A DNA stretch of 64,000 nt from Prototheca cutis (GCA_002897115.2 BCIH01000002.1:1149721-1213720), one strand, 5' to 3'. Shown: positions 33,586-44,050, counted from the stretch's first letter. The notes: generated by a model not told the origin, from the letters alone. Numbers and translations: made by a program.

Positions 33586-36202
33586 TCACCGGGTCGACCG
33601 TGCGCCGGCAGTGGCCGCCGCCAGGGCCGCCTCCCGCGCCGCGTGCCTTCCCTCGGCCAGCGCCGCGAGCCGCGTGAGCACGGCCCTGCCGTCGACCTTC
33701 CTGTCGATCCAGACCGCGGGCGTGCCGCAGGCGCCGTAGGGCTTGAGCTGGACGTAGTCGGGCGCATGGCGTGCCAGCAAGTCGAGCGAGGCCCAGGCCC
33801 GCTCGCGCGCGGCGCCAGCCGCCGCGCCAGGGCAATCCCGCGTGAACCTGTCCAGCACGGCGGCCAGGGGCATGGCTCGCGCGCCGCCGGACCCGAAAAT
33901 GCGCTGCAGGCGCGAAAACGCGCGGGGCAGGCTCGCCAGCGCGGCGGCCGCTTCCCGTGCGGCGACGGCGTCGGCGCTGCTCAGCCGCCGCGTGACTTCG
34001 TCGGCGGCGGACAGCCGCCGCAGCGCCGCCAGCGACACCACGCCCTCGCTGGATCGCCGCCGCAGCTCGCGGGGCATGGACGCCAGCAGGGCGGCGTCGT
34101 CAGCCGCCTCGAGCGCGGCGCCAAATTGGTCGGGGGCAAGGATGCCGCCGGCAAAGGGCTCGAATCCATCGTCGCCGTCCGCGGCCGTGTCCGGCACGGG
34201 CGGCTCGAATCCGTCGTCGCCGCCCGCGGCTTCCGCGCCGGGCTCGGCAACGGCAGAGGGCGTCGCGTCGCCGGGCGCGCGCTGGACCTGCGAGTGCAAG
34301 CGGTCCAACAGGGAATCGCGGCCCGCCGGCGTGCACGCGCCGGCGGCCAGTCCGAAGCTCAGTCGCCGTTGCCGCGCGCCGTGCTGTCGCAGCGCCGTGG
34401 AGGGATGCACCGGCGGCCGGCCTGTGGGAAGATGGACGCGGAGGTGTCGATGCGGAAGCCAACGGAGCGGTCGTCGGCCGGTCGTTCCCACGGACGCACA
34501 GGTCGTGCTCTCTCACCCAACATCCTCCACAAACAAAGAAACAAACAAACAGACAGACAGACCACCACGATAGCATCAGCTCACCAGACGTGGGCGGCGT
34601 GCGCTCTGGCGTCGGGCAGGCAGCCGCGGCGGCAGCAGGCCGGGGGCCGGGCGTGGGCGTGGCCGGCGCCGTGCCCGGCCGCGGCGGCAGTTCGGCCGAC
34701 GGCACGTCCGGCACGCCCTCCGGAAAGGGCGGCAGAAAGTCGTGGCACGGCGCGCGGACGTCGTCGGCCCGGGAACGCAGCGCGGACGCCTTGTGGGCGT
34801 CGCCGTCTCGCTCTGCTCCCTCTGCTTCGGTGCGAAGGTGCGCCGTGTAGCTGTCGAGCAGGTGCTGGGCCAGCGTGCCATGCACCGCCTCGCGGTCGTG
34901 CTCGGGCGGGCGGCGCGAGGGCGTGAGCTGCGCGGCGTCGCACGCCGCGGGGCCGCCGCGGGGGGAAGCCAGCGTGCAGCCGTCGGCCGTCCGGCGAAGA
35001 CCGACCACCAGGCGCGGCTCGGTGCGGGTCGAGTGGGGCGCCACGGGCAGGGACACCCACTCCGTGCTCAGCGTGCCGGGGAGAAGGTGCTGGAGCTGGG
35101 CCAGATGGTCCGACTGTGGGGGCAGGTTTGGTGAGTGGGTGGGTGGGTGAGTAGGGTTGGGGGGCAGGTTTGGTGAGTGGGTGGGTGGGTGGGTGACTAG
35201 GGTTGGGGGGGGCAAGTGGTGGGGTTGGGACGGCCGGTGGGCATGCCGTCGAAACAGGGGCAGGGCCATGACCAGCAGGGTGGGAAAGAGGGCCCCCCAG
35301 GCAATGCCAACATGCATCACACATGGAGCCCATCACCAGCACCATCAGATCCCGGTCGGGTCTGCCACATCACAACAATCCAGACGGCCCAGCGCGCCCA
35401 CAGGAAAACGCAGTTTCGGGCACACCGTGAACCTGCGCCCGCACGCCTCTTCGACCGCGGGTCGCAACGCCTGGAACGTGGTCTTGGTTCCGCGAGCCTT
35501 CATCATGCCATGCACTGTCTGCACAGCCACTGCACGGTGCGTTCGGTGGGAGCGGAGGAACGTCGTCACGGAAGCGCACCCAGCCGCGACGGGAGGGGCG
35601 GGCGGGGCCCGACGGGCGCCCACCCCACAACGCAAACACCCGGCTTCCATGCTGCCACGGCAGCCCCACCCGAAAGGCTCACCAAACATGTCCTTGAGCG
35701 TCGCAAGCTTCTTGGGCAATGGTTGCTGCAAGAAATCTGGGGACGCACCCCGCTTGCGGGGGGTGGGCGACGGGGCCTGCGTGGACCCTGGAGATGCCAG
35801 GCCTGGAGACGGGCTGCGCGGGGACTGTTTGGGCTCGAACTCCACGCCGGCCACGGAAAGGAGGGCCAATCCACGACGGGCACCTGCAACTGAACACATG
35901 GAATGTCTGTCAGGAAGGGAAGAGGGGCTTTGCGGCCCCCTGGGCGAGCGATGGAGCCCCCAACGGACGGGCGGTGGGCCCGCCCACGCCGACCGGTGCC
36001 CACCTCGGCGGAATGGGACGCCATTCTTCGCTGGTTTCGGGGGGTTGGTCGGGGCGGTCGTGTCGGGCTTGTGCTGCTTGGAAGCATGGACTTCCACGGT
36101 GGTGGCAGCATCGACGCTCGTGGGTCGAGCCTTCCGCTTTCGGTAGTAGCTCTCCACAGTGTTGGCTGACGCCTGCGCGGCCTGACGCCTTGTGGTCGTC
36201 AT
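33586..36202 (-). CDS. CDT1: DNA replication licensing factor CDT1
   Basis: Loads the MCM2-7 helicase at origins. Exons 36004-36202, 35683-35883, 35426-35529, 34585-35113 and 33586-34421 join in phase to 622 residues. The N-terminus has a PIP-box-like motif followed by basic residues (VESYYRKRK). The middle domain has LPKKLATLKDMF, MMKARGTKTTFQALRPAVEE, ACGRRFT and SDHLAQLQHLLPG, the order seen in the geminin/MCM-binding CDT1 fold. The C-terminal winged-helix region includes VVSLAALRRL and WASLDLLARHAPDYVQLKPY. A Pro/Ser-rich linker lies between. Intron 3 (35114-35425) contains GGGTGGGT repeats. The longest plus-strand frame here is its antisense shadow. Confidence 0.85.
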
Positions 36203-37367
36203 CGCTCCCCCGAAACCACCCAAGCACCTGTGGCCTGGGACGGAAAATTCAATTGCAACTGCAATGGTATCGCCGGGGGAGTGGACTGCTGAAGTGGTGT
36301 TTTCATTCGCGACGGATCTATCGATCGGATTTCGGAGTGGCCGGGCGGGGTCCGCTCGAAAAAACATTTTGAAATTCTGTGGGGCGCACGTGAATATTCG
36401 ACAATCCCTTTCCCTTCCCTTCCCTTCCCTTCCCTTCCATTCAATTCACGGGGGGTACATTTAACCGTCAACCATCCGTGCAGACCAAACGCAACATGCA
36501 CCATGCAGCACTCTCTTTTTCCGCAAAGAACGTGCGTGCGTGCGTGCAGACAGGGAGGTTCGCCTGTTCAAGCAGGCATCGAGAGAGGAAGCGAAAGCCT
36601 CCTTTTGGAGCAGCAGCAAGCAGGAGCTGGACGAGCTGGTGGTGGAGGAGGAACATTCAGGCAGAACTCGGGCATGAGGAGGGAAGGGGATGCTCGCGAA
36701 AGACTTCGGCCGGGTGTCGTCCAAGACCAGGCCCATCGCCCCGCAGCACACATTCCGCAGCGGTGGGGCAGCAGGCCCAACGCCGCGTTGCACGCCGCCG
36801 GGCACATCTGATCGGGACGGGCGCGACCGACATCCCGCGGAAAACGAGCGGAAAGCGCCGTTCACCCGCGTGTGTGCTTGCGTGCGTGCGCGCGCGCGTG
36901 TGTGTACTCGCTCCGCACCCACGCAAGCGCTGTCAGGCACCCGAACCACGCTCGGTGGATGGCCAGGCGAGTTGCGTCGCATCGCCGATGGCTTGACATG
37001 GACTCCGCGGGGGAGCCTGCCAGACTATGGCAAGCGTACAGTCCTGCCGGTCTTGAAGAGAGTGGCATCGGAGCCTGCCCGAGAGTCTGCGCCGCGTCGG
37101 CGGCTCGCCAGAAGCGGCAGTGTCAGCACCTGGTCGATGACGCACAGGTGTTGCCCCGATGTCAAGCCCAATGCCAGGGAAGCGCAGAAACGTTGGCGGT
37201 GCCATTTGCGCCACGCACCAGTCAAACCCCCCCAGACTCTCTGGCTACGTGTGTCATGCTTTGGGTGGTCAATGTACCAATTGCGTAATAATGCAGCGGG
37301 AAAATATTCCAGATGGGGGGTGAGCACAGGGCTCCACAGCAAAGGTATGATCGGGTCATGGTACCCG
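36203..37367. other. Intergenic region with microsatellites
   Basis: Holds a (TTCCC)n run at about 36407-36437 and GT/GC repeats at 36862-36905. No protein family recognised on either strand. It marks the change from housekeeping genes to the repeat-rich block. Confidence 0.5.
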
Positions 37368-38640
37368 CTATTTTGACGGGACGAGTTGCCCAGCATTGGC
37401 GGTTGGGGATGGCGGGGACGCCTACATATGCCGGTGATAAGTGAATCACTTCAACAACGAGCGCACTATCGTGACCTCGGTCAGCAAGGCTTACGGTTCG
37501 TACGGATTAGTGCCCGATGCTAAGGAGGGTCGCTTGATTGGATCGTGGCCCCTTGGCGAGGCGGTGGTGGGAAAAGTGGGCCCCGCCCGCCTGTCTGCCT
37601 GCCTGAGGCTGGCATTCATTCCGGATCAGAGCCGCTTAAGCTTGACCAGTCAGTGATGAACACTGCATGTAACTCAGAATGGCAGCAGGGTATCTGGGAC
37701 TTTGACTCGCCGAGAAGGGTTATTATGCTGACTGTGGCAGGGAGGACCAACACCGCGCCCTAAGGGTTCTCCTAGCACAGAAACGTGCCCATGTGGAAGT
37801 GCATGCGCACAATTTCTACTGCCTAGACAGTCCAGGCACGGCATGCAAGCGAACATGCCCGACGGAAGGGCGGGCCATGCAGCGCAAATACCATTCCGAC
37901 GCACTGTCGTTGCATTTGATGGGACGAGTGGGTCGTATGGCGGGTGTGCCTACATGTGCCGGGGAAAAGGGGACCACTTCAGCAACGAGCACAGTATCGT
38001 GACCTGGGTCAGCAAGGATTACAGTTCGTACGGGATCAGTACCCAATGCTAAGGGGCCACGCTTGACTGGGTCGTGGCGCGGCCCCTTGGTGAGGCGGTG
38101 GTGGGAAGTGGGCCCTGCTCGCCTCCCTGCCTGCCTGAGTCTGGGCATTCATCCCGGATGCAACGCCGCTTGAACTTGACCAGTCAGTGATGAGCACTAC
38201 ATGCAACCCGGCATGAGGGGAATGTATTTCTTGGGTTTCGACTCGGCAGGAAGGGTCATTGTGCTGACCATGGCAGGGGCCAACACAGCGCTCTTGCAAG
38301 GGGTGCTCCAAATACAGAAGCGTGCACATGTGGAAGTGCATGCGCAACTGGTGCTGTTTAGATACTCCAGGCCCGGCATTCAAGCGAACATGCCTGCCTG
38401 ACGGAAGGGCGGGCCATGCAGTGCAAACACCATTCCGACGCACTGTCATTGTTGCATTTGATGGGACGAGTTGCATTGGCGGTGTGGGGTCTGTCTATAT
38501 ATACCGGTGAAAAGGGCACCACTTCAGCAACGAGCGCAGTATCGTGACGTCTGTCAGCGAGGCTTACAGTTTGTACGGGATTTTGTAGGAATTAGCTGTG
38601 GTGTACCCAATGGTAAGGGCAGTCGCTTGATTGGGTCCCT
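37368..38640 (+). repeat. Tandem array of a ~535-bp unit, about 2.3 copies
   Basis: The landmark CAACGAGCGCA.TATCGTGAC recurs near 37456, 37982 and 38529, each preceded by ACATATGCCGGTG-like sequence and followed by GCTTGATTGGGTC. Units differ by point changes and small indels. Partial inverted copies lie at 43597-44050 and a partial direct copy at 46100-46224. No conserved ORF spans the units. Confidence 0.85.
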
Positions 38641-38812
38641 ACCCCGGGGGGGCGCGCTTCAAAACGTACCTGCGCCGCCCAGGCCAGGCGTAATCGTAGC
38701 CCCCACTCGGGCACGAGGTCCATGGCACGTCCGACGAAGACCGTTTGGGGTCCCAGTTTCGTTCCATGTGGCCTTGTCCGTCCTGGAAGCAACGCATGCA
38801 AACCCCATAGTC
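38493..38812 (+). repeat. Left arm of a ~320-bp inverted repeat flanking the intact Fanzor gene
   Basis: Pairs with 43597-43918 in reverse complement. Shared blocks include GCTTGATTGGGTC, TCGTAGCCCCCACT and GGGGTCCCAGTTTCGTTCCA. The outer part overlaps the tandem repeat unit; the inner part is unique to the two arms. Confidence 0.8.
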
Positions 38813-38980
38813 GGTCCTAGTCGGTGGGTCGGTCGATCAGTCGGGCATCACTCCGTCCGAGAGTACGGGCGTGTCGACGGAATGACACCGCTGCCGGTGT
38901 GGACAGAAGGACGACGCTGCGGACACACAAACGCGCTTGTTTTTCATGGATCCAAGCATTACAAGCGAGTTCAGAGTCCG

Positions 38981-39088
38981 ATGGATCGCGACTGTTGGGG
39001 TTTCGCTCACGAATCACCGCCGCGGGCGGCGCGCCCGACGTCCCTGAGCGGCGGGACGGGCGTCCAAGTCCTGCCGCTGGATGAGTAG
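38981..39088 (+). other. Short upstream ORF (35 codons) resembling Fanzor exon 1
   Basis: Begins MDRDCWGFAHESPPR and ends LPLDE before a stop, 262 bp upstream of the Fanzor start (MDRDFWALGREPPR). It is the counterpart of the fragment at 16109, with similar spacing and the same Leu-Asp-Glu-stop ending. It could be an alternative first exon, a regulatory uORF or an old duplication. Confidence 0.5.
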
Positions 39089-39242
39089 GACAGCCAACCC
39101 ATCGCTCGTGAGTTGCCGGTCTAGAGGACAGTGGGCCCCAGCAGTTTGGCGATTTGGGGATGGGACACCCTTCATATGCGCCAGCTGACCAAACCCCTCC
39201 ATGTGCCGCCCATGACCACATCACAGGGGCAACGACCCCAGG

Positions 39243-41943
39243 ATGGACCGCGACTTCTGGGCGCTCGGGCGGGAGCCGCCCCGGGACGGGATCACGACCG
39301 TCAAGGGTTCTGTGCTCGTGGCGTGGCAGCGCTGTCACCACGCGCCGCTGGAGAACTTTGTCCTCGTCGTGGACCACGTGAGCTTCCACGCCTGGCACTT
39401 TTCCCGGCTCGTGATCCTCGAGGAGTACGAGGCGGGCAGGGACGTGCCGAGGCTGATCCGCCGCGAGTTCTTTCAGGAGGTGTTCCTTTGGCTCACCGTC
39501 TGCGAACGGCGAAAGCCACAGACCGAACGAACGGTCGACTACCGTGTGACCCTGGCGAGGTACTGGCCCAAGTTCCTGGAGCTGTTTTGCTACCGCGCGC
39601 CAGTCTTCCAGTATGCGCCGACCAAGGTGATTGATTGACTGCGTTGGTGGCGTGGTTCGCATGCGTTACTGGCTTTACAGGGTGGCTTGGCGTGGTTGCC
39701 CTGGTGTGGTGGCCCTGCCTCTGTCTGTGCTGACTCGGCACACAACGGCCAAGAACGATCGATCAAATCCGGATGTGCGCCGCCGACGTGACATGCAGAT
39801 CGCCACGTACTGGGGCGACGCACGGTGCCGGCAGCTGCTGAGCAACGTGAAAGTGCACTTCGGCGAGCATGTGCGGGGCACCGTGAACCTGCTCCTCGAC
39901 ATGAAGGGCCGGCGGCACGAGGTGCTGGAGCAGGCGAGCGCGGAGCAGTGGGATCGCCAGAGGCGCATCGAGGCATTGAGGCGGCTCTACGACCCGGTGA
40001 CGCGCGTGAAGCAGGCGCTCGGGCGCCTGGAGCCGGCCGTGGAGGGGCTGGGCCCCGCCCATCAGGCGGTGTACGACGAGATGCTGCGGGTTTTGCGGCC
40101 TGCCTATTGGCCGGGACGTGAGTTCAAGAAAGGCACCCTTTACTACGACGTCAAGCTGCACGCAAGGGAGCACGTCGTCGCGATGATCGCGCTGTCCCGC
40201 TTTCGCGACGAGCAGGAGTTGCGTCTGTTCCAGGCGCTTCCTTTGCGCCGGTCGCATGTGCCCGCGGCGGTCGAGTTTGACAACCAGATCGTCGCGACGC
40301 ACATCCTGGGAGGCTACGTGCTCGGCCAGTGGTCGGACAACAAGACTGAAATCTGGGAACGGGCACTGCGGGGCTGGCGCCGCGAGATCCAGACCGTCGG
40401 TGGAAAGCTGTTTTCTGGACACGGGTCCACCAACGCCGTCTCTTGTAGCTACACCAAGAAGCCGCTGGGCCACGTCGGCCGGTGGGACGGCAAACGCGGT
40501 GGCGGTGATGGCGGTGGTGGTGGCGGCGGCGGCGGTGGTAGTGATGGCGGCGGCGGTGATGGCGGCGACGCAGGACACGGCGGCGCCGGCAACAGCGCCG
40601 GCAACAGCGCCAACGACAGCGTGTGGCCCGCGAAGCGGGTGCGCCTCTGCGGCGGAAAGAGCGGCGGTGACAACGAGGACGGCGGCGGCGACTGCAGCCA
40701 CGCCGGGCGAGTCGAGGGGGGGAAGCCCAGTGGCTCCCGTGCAGAATGTGACGGGCCGGCCAGCAGCGATGCTGGTCGGGCGGCAGAACCAGCCGCCAGC
40801 CCGCAATCAGCCGCGGGGACGAGCCGACTGGGATCCCAGACCCAAGATCGCACCGGTGCGGAGCAGGCCGCGGCCCGATGCGTCTCGCGTCGCTTCCACG
40901 CCGAGGGCCTGAAGTACGTCGACGGGCTCGGCCGCGAGGAGTTGCGCCAGCTCCCGAAGACCGTGGTCATCGACCCCGGCCGCCGGGTTCTGATGAGCTG
41001 CATGCGCGAGGACTCCAAGCCCGGGAAGGGGCAGCGCAAGACGATGGGGATCACGGCCAAGCAGTGGAGGCAGTGGACGCAAACGTACAAGGTCCTGGGG
41101 TGGATCAACCAGCGCAAGACCGCCAAGGTGCGCGAGTGCGAGCGGCGGCTGGGCGAGGAGGCGCCCAACGGGCACCAGTCCTGCACCGTGGCGGGCTACA
41201 CGCGCTACCTCCGCGCCCTGGCCCAGGTCCGGCCCACGCTCGCCGAGTTCTACAAGAAGCCCATCTTCCGGAAACTCCGCCTGTGGCAGTACATCCGCCG
41301 CCAGAAGGCCGACGCAAAGGTCGTCCAGCGCATGCGCAAGTTCGCGTGCGGGGCGACGCTGGTGATCGGCGACTGCTCTCCGCCCATGGCGCGCTACCAC
41401 GAGCCGATGCCCCACTTCGGCCTGGTGCGGACGCTGGTCAAGGCGGGGTTCAGCGCGCTGCTCGTCGACGAGTACTTCACCTCCCAGACCTGCCCCGGCT
41501 GCCGTAACCGCTCGCTGGAGAAGTTCAAGCGCGTGCCCAACCTGCGCAAGCGCGGCAAGCGCGCGTGCAAGAACGGGCGCGAGTGCAAGAGCGAGCGCGG
41601 GTGCAAGAACGGGCGCGAGTGCAAGAGCGAGCGCGGGTGCAAGAACGGGCGCAACGGCAAGAAAGACCGCAAGCGCATCAAGGAAAAGCGCAAGCGCGTC
41701 AAGGAGCGGCGCAAGCGTGACAATGCAAAGCTCCCCACCATGCTGTGCCACGGGCTGCTCCGCTGCACCAATTGCAAGCTCAAGGACGGCCGGCCACGCC
41801 TCTGGAACAGGGACGTCATGGCCTGCCTGAACATGATCATCATCGTCCAGAGCCTGCGCGAGACTGGCAAGCGCCCAGCGGAGTTCCAGCGCCCAGAGGG
41901 CCACCGACGTTCAAAGAAGCCCCTTGAATCCCCTGCATCATGA
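39243..41943 (+). CDS. Fanzor1 RNA-guided endonuclease (TnpB/OrfB homologue), apparently intact
   Basis: Exons 39243-39626 and 39799-41943 splice in phase 0 to 842 residues; the intron position is identical in the decayed copy at 16395. Residues 1-300 hold the N-terminal region (YWGDARCRQLLSNVKVHFGE, HVRGTVNLLLDMKGRR). Residues ~355-500 are a Gly/Asp/Ser-rich low-complexity insert. The RuvC core has Asp520 in TVVIDPGRR, Glu686 in LLVDEYFTSQTCPGC and Asp800 in LWNRDVMACLNM. The usual RuvC-II site reads VIGDCS, so Glu686 probably serves as the relocated glutamate typical of Fanzors. Zinc-ribbon cysteines are C693, C696, C784 and C787. A Lys/Arg-rich C-K-N-G-R repeat splits the ribbon and may double as a nuclear localisation signal. 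It lies inside ~320-bp inverted repeats. Activity is inferred from residues, not shown. Confidence 0.9.
41565..41720 (+). repeat. 36-bp coding minisatellite within the Fanzor zinc ribbon
   Basis: Encodes about two and a half copies of CKNGRECKSERG, followed by KKDRKRIKEKRKRVKERRKR. The decayed copies have only a short loop at this position, so this is an in-frame expansion specific to the intact gene. Confidence 0.9.
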
Positions 41944-41978
41944 ACCTGTGGGTTGTATTTTCTTCCTGCATGGACTGC

Positions 41979-42138
41979 NNNNNNNNNNNNNNNNNNNNNN
42001 NNNNNNNNNNNNNNNNNNNNNNNNNNNNNNNNNNNNNNNNNNNNNNNNNNNNNNNNNNNNNNNNNNNNNNNNNNNNNNNNNNNNNNNNNNNNNNNNNNNN
42101 NNNNNNNNNNNNNNNNNNNNNNNNNNNNNNNNNNNNNN
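41979..42138. other. Assembly gap (160 N)
   Basis: Begins 35 bases after the Fanzor stop codon, so the 3' noncoding tail, and any guide-RNA scaffold, of the intact gene is unread. Confidence 0.99.
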
Positions 42139-42217
42139 GACCATCCATGATCCGTTTCCTGCCTGCCATGTTTCCCCTTCCAGATCATTCCCATGCATGC
42201 ACCACTGTGCCCTTACC

Positions 42218-42330
42218 ATCCCCTGTACCATATAACCCACGCCCCCAGCAATATACGGGGGGATCTTTGTACAATACATGCTTTGCTTCCTGTGTAACAG
42301 CTGCTAGCATAGTGAGAGCACGACAGCAAG
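42218..42330 (+). repeat. Repeat family A, copy 1
   Basis: About 100 bp starting AACCCACGCCCCC, with TATACGGGGGGATCTTT and a palindrome-like end (here GCTGCTAGCATAGTGAG). Other copies: 44855-44970, 45195-45300 (inverted) and 45885-45996. Confidence 0.75.
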
Positions 42331-42352
42331 TCTCTTATCGGGTATTTCCCTT

Positions 42353-42954
42353 TACCATGCAGGGCAAAAATAATGCAACCAATTCGGCCGGCAGCAGTGC
42401 CAGGTATCCCCGGCGGTCTTGGGAAGCACTGGCACAAAATTTCACACTCTGCAGAGCAATAGGAAGGTGGACCACCTCAATGATGGACCACCCCCGGGGC
42501 TGCTTTCCCTTTCCGGGGGAGGGAAGGAGCCCCGGGGGTTTCGACCCCCATTGGAAGGCTATAACCTTCCAGGATGGATTTTACTGCGGCGCTGGGCGCT
42601 GGAAGCGCTCCGGCCGCTCGCTGGTCTCCCGCAGGCGCTGCACAATATGCCTCATGTTCAGACACGCCATCACGTCTCGGTTCCAGAGACGATGCTCGCC
42701 TTTCTGGGGCGGCACTTCTCGTTGGTGCAGCGCAGCAGCCCCTGGCACAGCACCATGGGCGTCTGCTCCCTGCAGTTCAGGCATGGGTTGGGCACGACCT
42801 GTCCTGCTGCCAAGAAGGAACCCAACCCATGCTCTGAGCGACGCGGCAAGGGAATATGGCCAAACAGGCATTTTGTTTGGGAGAGATGCCCTTGCTGTGC
42901 AGGTGAGAGTCAAGGAATCTCGAGAAGGTTTCATCATTTTCTGCCGTTACTGTA
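42353..42954 (-). mobile_element. Non-autonomous ~600-bp derivative of the Fanzor transposon (MITE-like)
   Basis: Ends carry TA: the left end reads TACCATGCAGGGCAAAAAT, identical to the right end of the 15801 element in inverted orientation. The right end is the degenerate partner (CATTTTCTGCCGTTACTGTA) next to the shared CTCGAGAAGG block. The interior keeps only the C-terminal zinc-ribbon/RuvC-III coding part and the GC-rich tail. The body of the gene is deleted. Confidence 0.75.
42581..42937 (-). pseudogene. Fanzor C-terminal fragment
   Basis: One frame gives MVLCQGLLRCTNEKCRP, the second zinc-ribbon half. After one frame change comes EHRLWNRDVMACLNMRHIVQ, the RuvC-III motif. It ends RPERFQRPAPQ, like the intact protein's EFQRPEG. 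The Asp of NRD is kept, but nothing upstream survives. Confidence 0.85.
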
Positions 42955-43596
42955 GAGGCGTCCTCTTTTGCGATGGAGTCCTGACAGCCACAAGACAGAC
43001 CAGTTCCCACGTGATCGCCACCCCCGCACCGAAACATGCTCGGGGGGTCCCGAGCACCGACACCTTCAAATAATCCACCGGCACATTTTCCCCCACATCG
43101 ACACTTTCAATCCCGTGCAAACGTATACGGATAACACTTTCTGGAGTCGTCCCTCCTGCTGTGAGGGAACGACTCCTCCAAGGCGGCCGTGGTCGTCCCT
43201 GGGTAGCTCCCGCTTGCTTGCATGAGGCCCGTGGCCACGACACAGGTGGATCTACAGGCGTCATGCAGGGCCATTCCAGCGAGCGCACTGACATTTGAGC
43301 GGGAGGATATCTGGAGACGGCTCTGCTTGGCCTCACTGTCGGAGTCGGTGCGCCAGAGCGTGGTGGGAAGCTCTCCCCCTGCTCGGCAGGCTCCCCATCC
43401 GTCTGCACACGCCCATTCACAAGGCAGTGCACCTGCGGCGCCTGCTCTCGCGCGACGCCCTGGCCAAAGGATGGGGCGATCGCTTGGCCGCCGCGCAGGC
43501 CCTGGTGCAAGGCCATGCTGACAGCTGTCCAGGCCTCCCTGGCGACCCAGTCCCAGGCCTGGGGCGCGTGCTCGGGACGGGCACCGGGCCGACCGA
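42955..43596. other. Unassigned sequence between the derivative and the right inverted repeat
   Basis: A plus-strand frame from ~43295 reaches into the right repeat arm (DALAKGWGDRLAAAQALVQG) but matches no family I know. No transposase motif seen. Confidence 0.4.
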
Positions 43597-43918
43597 CCGG
43601 CCGACCGGCCGGCCGACTTGCATGCGTTGCGTTGCTTCCAGGACGGGCAAGGCCACATGGAACGAAACTGGGACCCCAAATGGTCTTCGCCGGACGTGCC
43701 TCGTGCCCAAGTGGGGGCTACGATACCGCCTGGCCCATGGTGACGTTTTTAAGGGGGCCCCCCCCACCCGGGTGCAGTGACCCAATCAAGCGACCCCCCT
43801 CACCATTGGGTACTGATCCCTACACAATCCCGTGCTAGCTGCAAGCCTCGCTGACCGGGGGTGCAGTACTGCGCTCGTTGTCGAAGTGACTCCCTTGCTA
43901 CCGGCCTATATAGGCGTA
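43597..43918 (-). repeat. Right arm of the ~320-bp inverted repeat
   Basis: Reverse complement of 38493-38812 with moderate divergence. Matching blocks include TGGAACGAAACTGGGACCCC and AGTGGGGGCTACGAT. The arms enclose about 5.4 kb with the intact Fanzor gene and the ~600-bp derivative. Confidence 0.8.
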
Positions 43919-44050
43919 CCCGCCATCCCACACGGCCAGGGCTTGTAGTGACATAATCAGGCGATCCCCCGCACCATTGGACACTAATCCCTATACAATC
44001 CCTCACTAACTGTACTCCGCCACTGCAAGGTTACAGTACTACGCTCGTGA
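43919..44050 (-). repeat. Partial inverted copy of the 535-bp array unit
   Basis: Contains CACCATTGGACACTAATCCC and GTACTACGCTCGTGAT, the reverse complement of array landmarks. It mirrors the array outside the left arm. Confidence 0.7.

Noticed and set aside
33238..34926. Plus-strand open frame of 562 codons
   Set aside because: It is the antisense shadow of the CDT1 C-terminal exons in GC-rich DNA; composition is Arg/Ala/Gly-rich with no domain.
34100..35320. Minus-strand 406-codon frame read as one ORF
   Set aside because: It joins CDT1 exon 4 to intron 3 and intron 4 sequence; only the exon 4 part is used.
37368..38640. Possible CRISPR-like array
   Set aside because: Units are ~535 bp without a constant short repeat and variable spacer pattern; this is a satellite array.
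40449..41904. Two long minus-strand frames
   Set aside because: They lie opposite the Fanzor exon; low-complexity translations mirror its Gly-rich and Lys-rich repeats.
43295..43780. Plus-strand 160-codon frame as a transposase candidate
   Set aside because: No DDE, zinc-finger or other transposase motif, and its second half lies in the inverted-repeat arm.
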